Positions 7,412 through 16,390 are shown, counted from the stretch's first letter. The stretch: 56,104 nt of DNA from Candidatus Saccharimonadota bacterium (GCA_017510425.1 JAFWNJ010000008.1:1-56104), one strand, 5' to 3'. Notes: generated by a model not told the origin, from the sequence alone. Made by a program: numbers and translations.

Positions 7412-10306
7412 CTATTTCACCACACATCTCACCGCAAACGCATCCCACTTGTTCCAAGACCCGTCCGGCGTCACCCAGTTAGACTGCGCCACTCCAAGTC
7501 GGAATGCTTTCGCCTTACCATTCGGCGTCGCACTCCAATACCTACCATAAGTACCTCTTCCACCACTAGTATTATAATTATAATCACCAGAATAGATAAA
7601 GTTATTCGGAAATGCCAGCAAATTATTATTCTTCTCCATATTGTTCGCTCCACCCACTGCATTCGTCAAACTCACATATTCTCCACTTCCACCACCAGTC
7701 GGCAATCTCCATCCCGCTGGGCAGATATCCCCGGCCACATTGCCACTCGCCATATCGTAATTACCATTCCCCACCGTAGCTGTATACCAACCATACATCA
7801 CACCATAACTATACCAAGAATAAATGGTACCGTTGTCACTAGGCGAAGGCGTCAAATTGCTACCTCTATTAATATCATTCGCATTAAACAATACCTGGTC
7901 GATACAAGCCGAGCTATCAGTATTACAAAGCGTATTAGAATCTTGTGACGTCACTGCCTCGGTTATAAAATCAGCAGTCGGACTATTCGTATTAGTAGTA
8001 CTAAACGCCACCGCCGAAGGCGTCAGTCTTAAATTCTCCGTCATCCAACAATGTCCATCCGCTAGTTTTGACACTGCATATACATCATTGTCTCGTTCAT
8101 CTCGGAGTGCCAAGTATTCACCAGTATTCATCGTGGCGCAACGAGTACTGCTAAAGCTCTGCATCGTATCAGTTGTATCCGCCGGCAACCACACCGCATA
8201 AAGCGTAATCTGATTATTGGCATCCGCATTACTAGTAAATGTATTGTCTAGCTTCACTACTTGATTTGGCCCATACACCGTCACGGACTCATGGTTTAGC
8301 AGTTTAGTTCCAGCATTCGCATCAGCACTCCACCCCGCAAATCCGTATCCATCCTTCGAATAATTCGAAGCTATCAAATTAAAGATACTAGGCACGTCTT
8401 CTTGTGTCACGCTCGCCATCGAACCCGCATCCGCGCCATTTCCAGCATACACTACACGGTAAACCGGTTGCCACATTGCATAAAGCGTTAATGTGTCGCC
8501 ATCCACAAGTTGCGATTGTGTCGCTGCTGTATCAAGTGCGCCTCCCTCTGACACCGCTACGCCAGAACCATTCGAACGCGTATTCCAACCCGTAAATCTA
8601 TAATTTGCTCTTGTAAATTGGTTGCTAGAAGCAACAGCGGTCGCGAAATCCACTCCAGTTTGATCATTCATCGTACCGGTACCGCCATTACTATCATAAT
8701 GAACATTTCCTACTATAGTTATAGTATCTCTAGCCAAGCAACGCACCGTCTGGCCACGTAACTTCGATGTATTATTGGCAGTCATGTTTACACCAGCAGA
8801 CCTAATCCATAGGTTGTATGTTGATATCGCGGCGTAGTTATTAGCAGAGTTCATCCCAGTTGAGTTTCCTCTATTATAGCCAGTCCCATCTCTATATTCG
8901 CCACTATATATATAATTAAGCGGATAAGCTCGCCACCGTTCCGAAGCAAGAGGCCCATCTTCGTCTGTATCCTGTTTTACGCCCGTACCTCCATATGCTA
9001 CGTCGAGCGTACCCAAATCATTGGACTTGATGTATCCTGTAGGCATCCTCCACCCCATCGGACAAATATCACCATTTACCTGTGCGCCCTTCGTAGTCAA
9101 ATCATACCCACCATTCCCCGCCGTTGCCGTGTAGTAATTGTAATACACTCCATAAGAGTACCAAGAACTATTAGAATCATTCCTGATGGGGGACGCAGGC
9201 TTATTTCGATTTATATTATTGGTATTATAAAGCACTCTATCTACGCACCCTGCATTGCCACCATTACAAAAACTGTCTGACGAAACCGGATGCGCATTTG
9301 CAAGAGTAATAAAATCGCTTTTCGGCTTATTGGTATTTTGAGTACTAATCGTCACATCCGGATTAGACAAATCAAGCCTCAAATTCTCCATCATCCAGCA
9401 CTTCCCATCCGCGTATTTTGCCACCGCATAAGCATTACCATCTCTCGTATCTGTGAGCGCCGTCACATCCCCCTCGTTCATCGTTTCACAACCTCTCCAA
9501 CCCTGCAAATCCCCTTCCGATTGCACCCATTTAGCATATAATTGCAATCCTTCCTCCGACAAATCCCCTACCGTAATCGTCTGACTCGGCCCATAATCCG
9601 TTCCCGATCCGTCCATAGCTGTATTCCATCCAGCAAATCCATATCCAGGCTTCGAAAAATTACTCGGACTCAGCATTACACTGCTACCAGACACCACATC
9701 TTCTTGATCCTCCATCACGCCATCACCATCATCTCCATTCCCGAAATAGCAAATGCTTTCCATCGCGCAAGGCTCCAAATTCGACACAATTTCAATTACA
9801 AAAGTATTCGTATAAGTCCCCACCGCAGTGTCCATCGGCACATTAACTCCAAAAGTTAGTTCATGTTGATTCTGACCAGCACTAGTTGTCTTAAACAAAG
9901 TCGTTGTTTTCACCGCCGAAGGCTCCGGTACCGGCAGATAATTCTCACCTCCATCAATGCTATAACCATATCCGTCATCCAGCTCGTCCACCGGAATGCT
10001 CTCAGTCCCAGTAGGTAAAGTAAACGTCGGAATCGTGTAACTATTATCTGCCACATTTGTAAGCGCGCTGCTCGTTCCCGTCGTCCTCATCCCAACCGTA
10101 TACCCAACTTCATTCGAAGTCCATGCCGTAATTATTTGCGACTCTTCCCCAAACTCTCCCTGCATCAAATTCATCACCACCGAATCATCAGAAATCGAAA
10201 TACTAATCGTCTCATCCTCAGCCCAAACACTAGCGCCAGTGCAAGCCATCAAAATCATGAAGAAAACAGATACCAATAACAATACCTTACCTCTCCACAC
10301 TCGCAT
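7412..10306 (-). CDS. Large secreted protein with InlB-type repeats and two FISUMP domains
   Basis: This 964-residue protein begins with a signal peptide (KVLLLVSVFFMILMACTGASVWAEDE). MAC could be a weak lipobox, otherwise cleavage after VWA is likely. Order of parts: a beta-rich N-terminal domain (to about 190), Listeria/Bacteroides InlB-type repeat (PGYGFAGWNTAMDGSG...), FISUMP domain 1 (about 270-530, CPMGWRMPTG), two more InlB-type repeats (YRFTGWNTRSNGSG; GYGFAGWSADANAG), then FISUMP domain 2 (CPAGWRLPTGGGSG, ending FAVRCVVK). It is presumably a surface protein involved in adhesion. Transcription starts from TATAAT six bases before the ATG, so the mRNA should be leaderless; a longer frame to 10324 only reads through the promoter. 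Its paralogue is at 54013-55905. Confidence 0.88.
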   Translation of the reverse strand: MRVWRGKVLLLVSVFFMILMACTGASVWAEDETISISISDDSVVMNLMQGEFGEESQIITAWTSNEVGYTVGMRTTGTSSALTNVADNSYTIPTFTLPTGTESIPVDELDDGYGYSIDGGENYLPVPEPSAVKTTTLFKTTSAGQNQHELTFGVNVPMDTAVGTYTNTFVIEIVSNLEPCAMESICYFGNGDDGDGVMEDQEDVVSGSSVMLSPSNFSKPGYGFAGWNTAMDGSGTDYGPSQTITVGDLSEEGLQLYAKWVQSEGDLQGWRGCETMNEGDVTALTDTRDGNAYAVAKYADGKCWMMENLRLDLSNPDVTISTQNTNKPKSDFITLANAHPVSSDSFCNGGNAGCVDRVLYNTNNINRNKPASPIRNDSNSSWYSYGVYYNYYTATAGNGGYDLTTKGAQVNGDICPMGWRMPTGYIKSNDLGTLDVAYGGTGVKQDTDEDGPLASERWRAYPLNYIYSGEYRDGTGYNRGNSTGMNSANNYAAISTYNLWIRSAGVNMTANNTSKLRGQTVRCLARDTITIVGNVHYDSNGGTGTMNDQTGVDFATAVASSNQFTRANYRFTGWNTRSNGSGVAVSEGGALDTAATQSQLVDGDTLTLYAMWQPVYRVVYAGNGADAGSMASVTQEDVPSIFNLIASNYSKDGYGFAGWSADANAGTKLLNHESVTVYGPNQVVKLDNTFTSNADANNQITLYAVWLPADTTDTMQSFSSTRCATMNTGEYLALRDERDNDVYAVSKLADGHCWMTENLRLTPSAVAFSTTNTNSPTADFITEAVTSQDSNTLCNTDSSACIDQVLFNANDINRGSNLTPSPSDNGTIYSWYSYGVMYGWYTATVGNGNYDMASGNVAGDICPAGWRLPTGGGSGEYVSLTNAVGGANNMEKNNNLLAFPNNFIYSGDYNYNTSGGRGTYGRYWSATPNGKAKAFRLGVAQSNWVTPDGSWNKWDAFAVRCVVK

Positions 10307-10312
10307 ACTACC

Positions 10313-10318
10313 ATTATA
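10313..10318 (-). promoter_or_regulatory. Leaderless -10 box of the 10306 gene
   Basis: TGTGCTATAAT places TATAAT six bases before the ATG at 10306, so transcription should begin at or next to the start codon. Confidence 0.7.
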
Positions 10319-10422
10319 GCACAAGCGTTACAAAAAAATGCAAAATGGAAACAGATTTATCTGATACCCCGTTCTAGACGATAAAACGCTAAAAACGTCA
10401 TTTTCTTAGGATTTATAGGGGT

Positions 10423-10448
10423 AAAAATGCGTTTTCGGACGCATTTTT
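10423..10448. repeat. Hairpin related to that at 4678
   Basis: AAAAATGCG (10423-10431) pairs with CGCATTTTT (10440-10448). The flanks TTTATAGGGG and TTCGTGCA match those around the 4678 hairpin. Confidence 0.6.
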
Positions 10449-10540
10449 CGTGCATAATCGGTACAAAATAGCACCCTATAACTTGCAGGGTACTTAACAG
10501 AAATTTGCTACTAAAAAATCGGCTAAAATGCCGAGTTAAC

Positions 10541-10655
10541 CCAAATTTGTTAGATAGAATCGCTTAGATTGGTGATTTCTTCGCTTGAAGCGCGTCTTGT
10601 CGACGAGCGAAAGCGAAAAATCGCCAAGATAGGCGATTTTATCAACAAATTTTGG
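10541..10655. repeat. Long imperfect palindrome abutting tRNA-Phe
   Basis: The two halves form an imperfect palindrome across the whole stretch: CCAAATTTGTT at 10541 pairs with AACAAATTTTGG ending at 10655. Inner stems include GAATCGC/GGCGATTTT segments and AAAATCGCC (10617-10625) with GGCGATTTT (10632-10640). The latter hairpin lies just past the tRNA-Phe 3' end and can act as its terminator. The right arm overlaps the encoded CCA of the tRNA. Confidence 0.7.
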
Positions 10656-10728
10656 TGGCGCCGACTGGACTTGAACCAGTGACACAAGGCTCTTCAGGCC
10701 TCTGCTCTACCAACTGAGCTACAGCGCC
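10653..10728 (-). tRNA. tRNA-Phe (GAA)
   Basis: A full cloverleaf is present on the minus strand: acceptor GGCGCTG/CGGCGCC, D-arm GCTC/GAGC, anticodon stem GAGGC/GCCTT with loop CTGAAGA (anticodon GAA), T-arm ACTGG/CCAGT and encoded CCA. Confidence 0.96.
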
Positions 10729-10757
10729 ACAGTGCGCTTATTATAGCATACATATGT

Positions 10758-10763
10758 TATAAT
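10758..10763 (+). promoter_or_regulatory. Leaderless -10 box of hisS
   Basis: TATGTTATAAT ends seven bases before the hisS ATG and no Shine-Dalgarno site intervenes. Confidence 0.7.
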
Positions 10764-10770
10764 TAAAAGT

Positions 10771-12108
10771 ATGAAATCTATCAATACATCTAAAGTTTCC
10801 GGCACTCAGGAACTCCTTCCCGAGACTCAAGCCGTTTTTAATAAACTTAAAACCGACATCGCAAATACATACCATTTATATGGTTTTCAAGAAATCGAAA
10901 CCCCATTCATAGAGCGCACCGAAATCCTCCTAGCTAAAGCCGGTGGCGACACCGAGAAGCAAATCTACAAGCTCATCAAGACCGGTGACAAATCTATAGA
11001 ATCCGCCGATCAGGCACTTAGGTTCGATCACACCGTACCACTAGCACGCTATGTCATCGAACACGAAAGTGAACTAATCTTTCCATTTAAGGTCTCTCAA
11101 CTCGGCGTTAATTTCCGCGGTGAAAGAGCCCAGAAAGGCCGTTTCCGTGAATTTTATCAATGCGACATCGATATCATTGGTCGTAATGAATTATCAATCG
11201 GATACGATGCTGAGATTATCGCTACCCTTCTGGCCACTTTCAAGTACTTCGACCTTAGTACCCCAGTGCTAGCACGAATTAATAACCGTAAAATCATCGC
11301 CGGCTTGCTCGAATCCTTTAATCTTAGCAACCAAGCCAAAGAAATCATGAATATCATCGACCACGCCGAGAAAGTTACCCCAGAGCAAACCAAATTCAGT
11401 CTTGAAGAGCTAGACCTCGATAAAAAAACAGTCGCAACTATCATCTCCTTCATAAATTTACACGGCAGTCGTTCCACAATCATTGATGAGCTAAATAATC
11501 TTGACATTGATAACCCAACTTACAAAGAAGGTGTGACAGAACTTGATCAAGTTCTCTATCTTCTAGAGTCTATCGAGATGAGCGACCAAATCGAAGCCGA
11601 CATGAAAATCATCCGCGGCCTCGACTACTACACCGGAACCGTCTTTGAGTTCATCCTTCCCGAATATCCCAATATTGGTTCCGTCGCCGGCGGCGGGCGT
11701 TATGAGAATCTCACCAAACACTTCTCCGATCAATCCTTCCCCGGCGTTGGTGGCTCCATCGGCCTAACACGCTTATTTTATGTTTTAAACGAAGAGAATC
11801 TACTTAATCCCGAAATACAGGATCTCCTAGATTATGCCGTAATTCCGCTTTCCGAATCAGAAAACGACGAAGCCATGAATGTCGCAAATAAACTCCGCGA
11901 CAAAAATCACAGCACCACCATCGTTCTAACCAATAAGAAACTTGGCGACAAAATGACCTATGCTTCAAAAATCGCCAAAAACTGCATCGTCATTGGCCCT
12001 AAAGAAGTTAAGACAAAATCTCTGCAATCCAAGAACTTCCAGACCGGCGAGGTTACCGACCTCAATATCGAAGTAATCTCCAATCCTGAAGATTTCTGGG
12101 GCAATTGA
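10771..12108 (+). CDS. hisS: Histidyl-tRNA synthetase
   Basis: Class II enzyme charging tRNA-His, 445 residues, the usual length. It starts with VSGTQELLPETQAVFNKL. Motif 2 is seen in VNFRGERAQKGRFREFYQCDIDIIG, the histidine-specific signature in GLDYYTGTVFEF, and motif 3 in PGVGGSIGLTRLF. The C-terminal anticodon-binding domain covers about residues 345-445. The next gene, glyQS, follows after about 30 nt but has its own -10 box. The ATG at 10771 is preceded by a promoter only seven bases away, so the mRNA is predicted leaderless. Confidence 0.95.
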   Translation: MKSINTSKVSGTQELLPETQAVFNKLKTDIANTYHLYGFQEIETPFIERTEILLAKAGGDTEKQIYKLIKTGDKSIESADQALRFDHTVPLARYVIEHESELIFPFKVSQLGVNFRGERAQKGRFREFYQCDIDIIGRNELSIGYDAEIIATLLATFKYFDLSTPVLARINNRKIIAGLLESFNLSNQAKEIMNIIDHAEKVTPEQTKFSLEELDLDKKTVATIISFINLHGSRSTIIDELNNLDIDNPTYKEGVTELDQVLYLLESIEMSDQIEADMKIIRGLDYYTGTVFEFILPEYPNIGSVAGGGRYENLTKHFSDQSFPGVGGSIGLTRLFYVLNEENLLNPEIQDLLDYAVIPLSESENDEAMNVANKLRDKNHSTTIVLTNKKLGDKMTYASKIAKNCIVIGPKEVKTKSLQSKNFQTGEVTDLNIEVISNPEDFWGN

Positions 12109-12127
12109 GAAAATCGACATTCGGAGT

Positions 12128-12133
12128 TATAAT
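12128..12133 (+). promoter_or_regulatory. Leaderless promoter of glyQS
   Basis: TATAAT (12128-12133) lies six bases before the ATG, with TTGAGA 17 nt upstream of it overlapping the hisS stop codon region. Confidence 0.7.
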
Positions 12134-12139
12134 TACATC

Positions 12140-13483
12140 ATGAGTAAATTAGAAGATATAGTAAGCTTATGTAAACGCCGCGGTTTTATTTTCCCCGGCT
12201 CCGACGTATACGGCGGATTCGCTGGCACTTGGGACTTCGGTCCACTCGGCGTTATGTTAAAGAAAAAAATCATGGACGAGTGGTGGAAATTCTTCGTCGA
12301 AGATCGCGAAGACATTTATGGCATCGATGCCGCCATCTTAATGAACCCTAAGACATGGGAAGCATCTGGTCACACTGCGACATTTGCCGATCCATTAGTA
12401 GAATGTAAAGAATGTAAATCTCGTTTTCGTGCCGATAAAATCGCCGACGGCATCAACGAATCCGTCACCACCGAAGAGTTTCTCGCAACCCATACCAAAT
12501 GTCCAGTCTGTGGCAAAGAATCTTGGGGGCCAATCCGTAAATTCAACATGATGTTTCTAACTCACGTTGGCGCCGTTCTTCCAGACGATGACCAAAAAAT
12601 CGCCGAACAGAACATTGCTTATCTTCGTCCGGAAACCGCCCAGGGCATTTTCACGAATTATAAAAATGTCATAGATACTATTTATCCAGATTTGCCCTTC
12701 GGTCTCGCCCAGCAGGGTAAGGCCTTCCGCAACGAAATCAGCCCTCGTGATTTTATTCTACGCGACCGCGAATGCTCTCAAATGGAAATTGAATACTTCG
12801 TAAATCCAGCCAACTGGGAAGAGAATTTTGAGAAAATGCGCAAACTTCAGCACGAATTTCTTGAAAACATAATGCATTTACCAAAAGAAAGCATCCACGA
12901 ACTAGAAGTCCCCGCGGAAGATCGTGCACATTACAGCAAGCGCACTATCGATTTTATGTTTGATTATCCAAATGGCGAAGAAGAATTAATGGGCCTTGCC
13001 TATCGTACTGACTTTGACCTAACAAATATTGCTAAAGCATCCGGTAAATCCATGGACTACCGTGATAAACAAACCAACGAATCTTTCGTTCCACACGTCA
13101 TCGAGCCATCCATTGGTGTTGAGCGCTTATTCTTAGCCATCCTTTCATCCGTCTATACCGAAGACGAAGTCGATGGAAGTAAACGTATCGTCCTGAAATT
13201 GCCAATCAATCTCGCACCCTATAGATGTTGTGTTTCTCCATTACTAAAGAACAAGCCTGAGCTCGCAGAGAAAGCTAAAGAAGTCTACCAAAAACTTCGC
13301 GCCAAATACGGTAACGTTACTTGGGACGATTCTGGCAACATCGGTAAGCGCTATCGCAAGCAAGACGAAATTGGCACACCGGAATGCATTGTTATTGATT
13401 TTCAGACCTTAGAAGACGACACCGTAACCGTCAGAGATCGCGACACAACAAAACAAAAGCGTGTTCCTATTGCCGAATTATAG
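12140..13483 (+). CDS. glyQS: Glycyl-tRNA synthetase (alpha2 type)
   Basis: Class II synthetase of 447 residues, dimeric eukaryote/archaeal-like type. Visible landmarks are the N-terminal CKRRGFIFPGSDVYGG, a zinc-binding pair CKECKSRFRADK and HTKCPVCGKESWG, motif 2 YLRPETAQGIFTNYKNV and FRNEISPRDFILRDRE, motif 3 IEPSIGVERLFLAIL, and an anticodon-binding domain from about residue 350 (PYRCCVSPLLKNKPELAEKAKEVYQKL). It loads glycine on tRNA-Gly in the cytosol. It shares direction with hisS but has its own promoter. Confidence 0.95.
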   Translation: MSKLEDIVSLCKRRGFIFPGSDVYGGFAGTWDFGPLGVMLKKKIMDEWWKFFVEDREDIYGIDAAILMNPKTWEASGHTATFADPLVECKECKSRFRADKIADGINESVTTEEFLATHTKCPVCGKESWGPIRKFNMMFLTHVGAVLPDDDQKIAEQNIAYLRPETAQGIFTNYKNVIDTIYPDLPFGLAQQGKAFRNEISPRDFILRDRECSQMEIEYFVNPANWEENFEKMRKLQHEFLENIMHLPKESIHELEVPAEDRAHYSKRTIDFMFDYPNGEEELMGLAYRTDFDLTNIAKASGKSMDYRDKQTNESFVPHVIEPSIGVERLFLAILSSVYTEDEVDGSKRIVLKLPINLAPYRCCVSPLLKNKPELAEKAKEVYQKLRAKYGNVTWDDSGNIGKRYRKQDEIGTPECIVIDFQTLEDDTVTVRDRDTTKQKRVPIAEL

Positions 13484-13517
13484 TTCTCATGCTAAAATAG
13501 AACCAACAGGAAGAATT

Positions 13518-13985
13518 ATGATTGATTCTCAAAAAAAGAATAAACCAATCGTCGTAGGATGTTTAATTGCTGCCGTTCTAGCGCTAATTATTGTTATACT
13601 CATAGTACTATTCAATAATAACACCATCCCTGGCAGGATTGATCAGTCATTCTTTACACCTAACGATAATAAATACGTCATTACAGTCACCGGTTCAGAC
13701 ATCTTCCCCGAAGCCGACAAAGAATACACACCAATTAAGATTCATCGCGTTTACACAACCGCCAATAATAGTGTAAACGGACTCAAAATCTATCAAGAAT
13801 ACGAAAACAACAAAATCGCCAAGTTGGCCTACGAACAAATTGAGGAGCTGGACCGCAATATATATGAAGCTATTGACCTAGATGGCCCCTACGTAATCCT
13901 TACAGCTAAACCAATCGAATATGAAGATATCACTGTAAGAGACCTCAAGAATCAGACTGAAGCTGAAGAGCAAACTAACGACTAA
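13518..13985 (+). CDS. Small single-pass membrane protein, unknown function
   Basis: This 155-residue protein has a short basic N-terminus (MIDSQKKNKP), one membrane helix (IVVGCLIAAVLALIIVILIVLF, about residues 11-32) and an extracytoplasmic domain with beta strands and a helix (IAKLAYEQIEELDRNIYEAI), ending in an acidic tail. TAAAAT (13493-13498) and AGGAAG upstream support the ATG at 13518; the frame is open further 5' into the glyQS stop region. No family recognised. Confidence 0.7.
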   Translation: MIDSQKKNKPIVVGCLIAAVLALIIVILIVLFNNNTIPGRIDQSFFTPNDNKYVITVTGSDIFPEADKEYTPIKIHRVYTTANNSVNGLKIYQEYENNKIAKLAYEQIEELDRNIYEAIDLDGPYVILTAKPIEYEDITVRDLKNQTEAEEQTND

Positions 13986-14020
13986 TATCAGTACTCTTAA
14001 AGAGTAAAACATAGCCACAA

Positions 14021-14046
14021 AATATCTCCCCCCATGGGGAGATATT
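14021..14046. terminator. Bidirectional terminator
   Basis: AATATCTCCCC (14021-14031) pairs with GGGGAGATATT (14036-14046) around a CCAT loop, followed by TTTTT on the plus strand. It separates the convergent genes at 13518 and ppa. Confidence 0.85.
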
Positions 14047-14069
14047 TTTTCAGACAACCAAACAATTAA

Positions 14070-14603
14070 TTAATTGTTCTTCGCGTATCGTTCCATCGCA
14101 GCAGCAATCACCTTCTTGGCAGATTCTATACCTTCAAACGATTTCACTTCTGTCGAACCAGGCTTCTTTAAGTCCTTATAATGATTAAAATGATATTCTA
14201 TTTGCTTCAAAGTTTGTTCTGGTAAATCCTCTAGCTTATTATAAGCATCGCCATTGTTGCGATCATCTGCTGGGACACAAATAATCTTATCATCTACCTC
14301 GCCGCCATCTACGAATTTCATTACGCCCAGTATCTTAGCTTTCATCCAGATACCAGTCGTAAGTGGCTGCTCAGTAATCATTAGCACATCAAGTTCATCA
14401 CCGTCCTCGTCCAGAGTTTGCGGAATGAAACCATAATTACATGGCTTCGCAAACGCCATCGGTTCTACTCTATCAAGCATGAAACAAGCATGCTTCCGAT
14501 CCCACTCAATTTTATGATTTGATCCAGTTGGGATTTCAATTACGACATTCAGCTCGCCTTTTTCCGGCTCTCCCGGAGTCAAAACTTTATTAAAATCTGC
14601 CAT
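14070..14603 (-). CDS. ppa: Inorganic pyrophosphatase, family I
   Basis: Hydrolyses pyrophosphate to phosphate in the cytosol. It is 177 residues long, as usual. It carries the family signature DGDELDVL (around residue 66), the upstream YGFIPQTLDEDGDELD segment and the later DDKIICVPADDRN segment, which supply the metal-binding acidic residues. AAAGGAG precedes the ATG, and TGTGTTATAAT with TATAAT at 14633-14628 gives a short leader. Confidence 0.95.
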   Translation of the reverse strand: MADFNKVLTPGEPEKGELNVVIEIPTGSNHKIEWDRKHACFMLDRVEPMAFAKPCNYGFIPQTLDEDGDELDVLMITEQPLTTGIWMKAKILGVMKFVDGGEVDDKIICVPADDRNNGDAYNKLEDLPEQTLKQIEYHFNHYKDLKKPGSTEVKSFEGIESAKKVIAAAMERYAKNN

Positions 14604-14676
14604 TTTATTCTCCTTTTTATACTATATATTATAACACAAACACCCAGTAAAAAACTCTTTTCCCAATATCATTAGC

Positions 14677-15366
14677 TTATTTCTTAGCCAAGATTCGCAC
14701 CAGCCCCATTGCATTGTCTAAAACTTTGTCAACATTTTTTACCCTAGTTATCACGCTTAAATCCGCAGAAGACAACAATCGTAAAAACTTTATTTCATCC
14801 GCACCATATAAACCATTCGGATTCATCGCAAAACAACCCTCCGCCACATCATAATTATAACGGCTCTGCTCTAATAATTTTTCACCGTTTGAGTCTCTAT
14901 ATAAATTAGCCTCCTCTCCCATTGCTTTCATCAAATTAAGCCAGAACCATCCTTCAATTATATTTATACGCATTCCATCGTTTAACGCCCTCAAGCTCTG
15001 ATCAACTATACTATAATAGTCCGAATTGTCCGAACTGTCAGCTGCAATGCTAATTTTTTTTAAAATTTGCCCAGCCAGCTCCATCCTGTCAAAAGATTTT
15101 AAAATATTCCCATAATAGTTAAGCATCCTAGCTCCAGTTAATACCCCCATGTCACCTTTTCCAAAATGAATCACAAAATCAGTCAACGAAAACAGTTCCA
15201 CACTGCCAGCAAGTTTAGATTTTTCTTTCCTCACCCCCCGCGCCATCACGGTCATCTTCCCGGATGGCGTAATTATATTTAAAATCCTATCCGCTTCACC
15301 ATAGTTGGTACGCCGAATCACGTAACCGTGAGTCCGAATGTCTTTATTTGCAGTACTTATCGACAT
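14677..15366 (-). CDS. recO: DNA repair protein RecO
   Basis: RecO helps load RecA on gapped DNA through the RecFOR pathway. The 229-residue protein has the N-terminal OB fold (THGYVIRRTNYGEADRILNIITPSGKMTVMARGVRKEKSKLAGSVELF...), followed by a helical domain; no zinc-finger cysteines are seen. The start overlaps the end of the upstream response-regulator gene by 23 nt, so it is the last gene of a histidine kinase/response regulator/recO operon. A start a few codons downstream is also possible. Confidence 0.85.
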   Translation of the reverse strand: MSISTANKDIRTHGYVIRRTNYGEADRILNIITPSGKMTVMARGVRKEKSKLAGSVELFSLTDFVIHFGKGDMGVLTGARMLNYYGNILKSFDRMELAGQILKKISIAADSSDNSDYYSIVDQSLRALNDGMRINIIEGWFWLNLMKAMGEEANLYRDSNGEKLLEQSRYNYDVAEGCFAMNPNGLYGADEIKFLRLLSSADLSVITRVKNVDKVLDNAMGLVRILAKK

Positions 15367-15691
15367 AATTCAAAACATCCTCCGGCACCATGTTTTCTTT
15401 ATTTAAGAATCCCACTACACCATAATTAGATAAATCCCTCCCAGTAAAATCTAACGACGACACGATTACGATTGGGATTCTTGCAGTATCCGAATAAGAT
15501 ACCAACTCGTTTAAGAAAGTAAACCCATCCGGCCCATCCAGGAGTATGTCCAAGAAAATTAAATCAGGAACTATGCCGTCATCAATCTTCGCCATCGCAT
15601 CTATAGCATTAGAAAAAACCTTCGCTTCACATCTGGCCATATTCACCAAGCACTCTGCCATTATTTCATCGTCATCAATTACAAAAATCAT
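15344..15691 (-). CDS. Single-domain response regulator (CheY-like)
   Basis: 115 residues, receiver domain only. The acidic pocket is DDDE (residues 6-9), the phosphoacceptor is Asp48 in LIFLDILLDG, the switch Ser is in VIVSSLD and the conserved Lys is in FLNKEN. With no DNA-binding output, it must act through protein contacts. The ATG at 15691 starts one base after the stop codon of the kinase gene, so translation is probably coupled. A longer frame upstream lies inside the kinase and is not used. Confidence 0.88.
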   Translation of the reverse strand: MIFVIDDDEIMAECLVNMARCEAKVFSNAIDAMAKIDDGIVPDLIFLDILLDGPDGFTFLNELVSYSDTARIPIVIVSSLDFTGRDLSNYGVVGFLNKENMVPEDVLNYVDKYCK

Positions 15692-15692
15692 T

Positions 15693-16373
15693 TTAGAATA
15701 AACTCGCTTGCTTAGAAATCGATAACTCGACGAAAAAGCTTGTCCCATCTCGATGCCGAATGGCACCCACATTGGCCCGCATAAATCTGGCGAAACTCGA
15801 AGCGATATAAAGTCCTAAGCCCGAAGAACCAGGGCGCATTGCAACCGATAAAGGCTCCTTAATCCACCCTTGCTTCATTTCCTTCCAGACATTAATAGGC
15901 AACATTGGGCCATAATCACGCACGATTATCTTCACCTTATCTTTAGAATCCTTCACTAACAGTTCCGCCCTCGTCTTGTCACTAGAATAATGCATTGCAT
16001 TTAATAGAAAGTTATACACTACACTATATAATAATTCCCTATTTGCCGTCACTAGCCTAGCGCGATTAGAATATTTCAAAACCAAACCCCTCTTATTGTA
16101 TCTAAACAAGTATTCAAGTTCCCGACTCACCGCATCGCACACTTCTCTCACCGCCACTGGCTCCATTTCGAATAATCCATCCTCTAGCCGCCGAATCTTA
16201 ATCAAATCATTCACCTGCCGCATCGCTCGTTCCGAGACACTAATCATTTGTGAACGAGTTCTCTCGTCCTGCATTCCAAGCTCACCTAGTGAAAAAGCTA
16301 GCTGCCTTAGAAGGGTCAGCGGCGCTTTAAGTTCATGCGCCGCCACCAAAATACCATCGACCTCCTTTTCCAT
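15693..16373 (-). CDS. Soluble histidine kinase
   Basis: 226 residues. The H-box is AHELKAPLTLLRQ (His near residue 13), followed by a DHp helix pair, the N-box VVYNFLLNAMHYS, the G1 box VRDYGPM and the G2 box GSSGLGLYIASSFA. It has neither a membrane segment nor a PAS or other sensor domain, so the kinase core begins almost at residue 1 and the signal must come from a partner. It should phosphorylate the response regulator encoded immediately downstream. A -10 box lies six bases before the ATG (leaderless). Confidence 0.88.
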   Translation of the reverse strand: MEKEVDGILVAAHELKAPLTLLRQLAFSLGELGMQDERTRSQMISVSERAMRQVNDLIKIRRLEDGLFEMEPVAVREVCDAVSRELEYLFRYNKRGLVLKYSNRARLVTANRELLYSVVYNFLLNAMHYSSDKTRAELLVKDSKDKVKIIVRDYGPMLPINVWKEMKQGWIKEPLSVAMRPGSSGLGLYIASSFARFMRANVGAIRHRDGTSFFVELSISKQASLF

Positions 16374-16379
16374 GACCCC

Positions 16380-16385
16380 ATTATA
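16380..16385 (-). promoter_or_regulatory. Leaderless -10 box of the histidine kinase operon
   Basis: TGTGTTATAAT ends six bases before the ATG at 16373. It sits just past the stop codon of the upstream gene. Confidence 0.7.
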
Positions 16386-16390
16386 ACACA

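Noticed and set aside
7352-7948. 198-codon frame antisense to the FISUMP gene
   Set aside because: Thr/Ile/Arg-rich shadow frame with no start signals.
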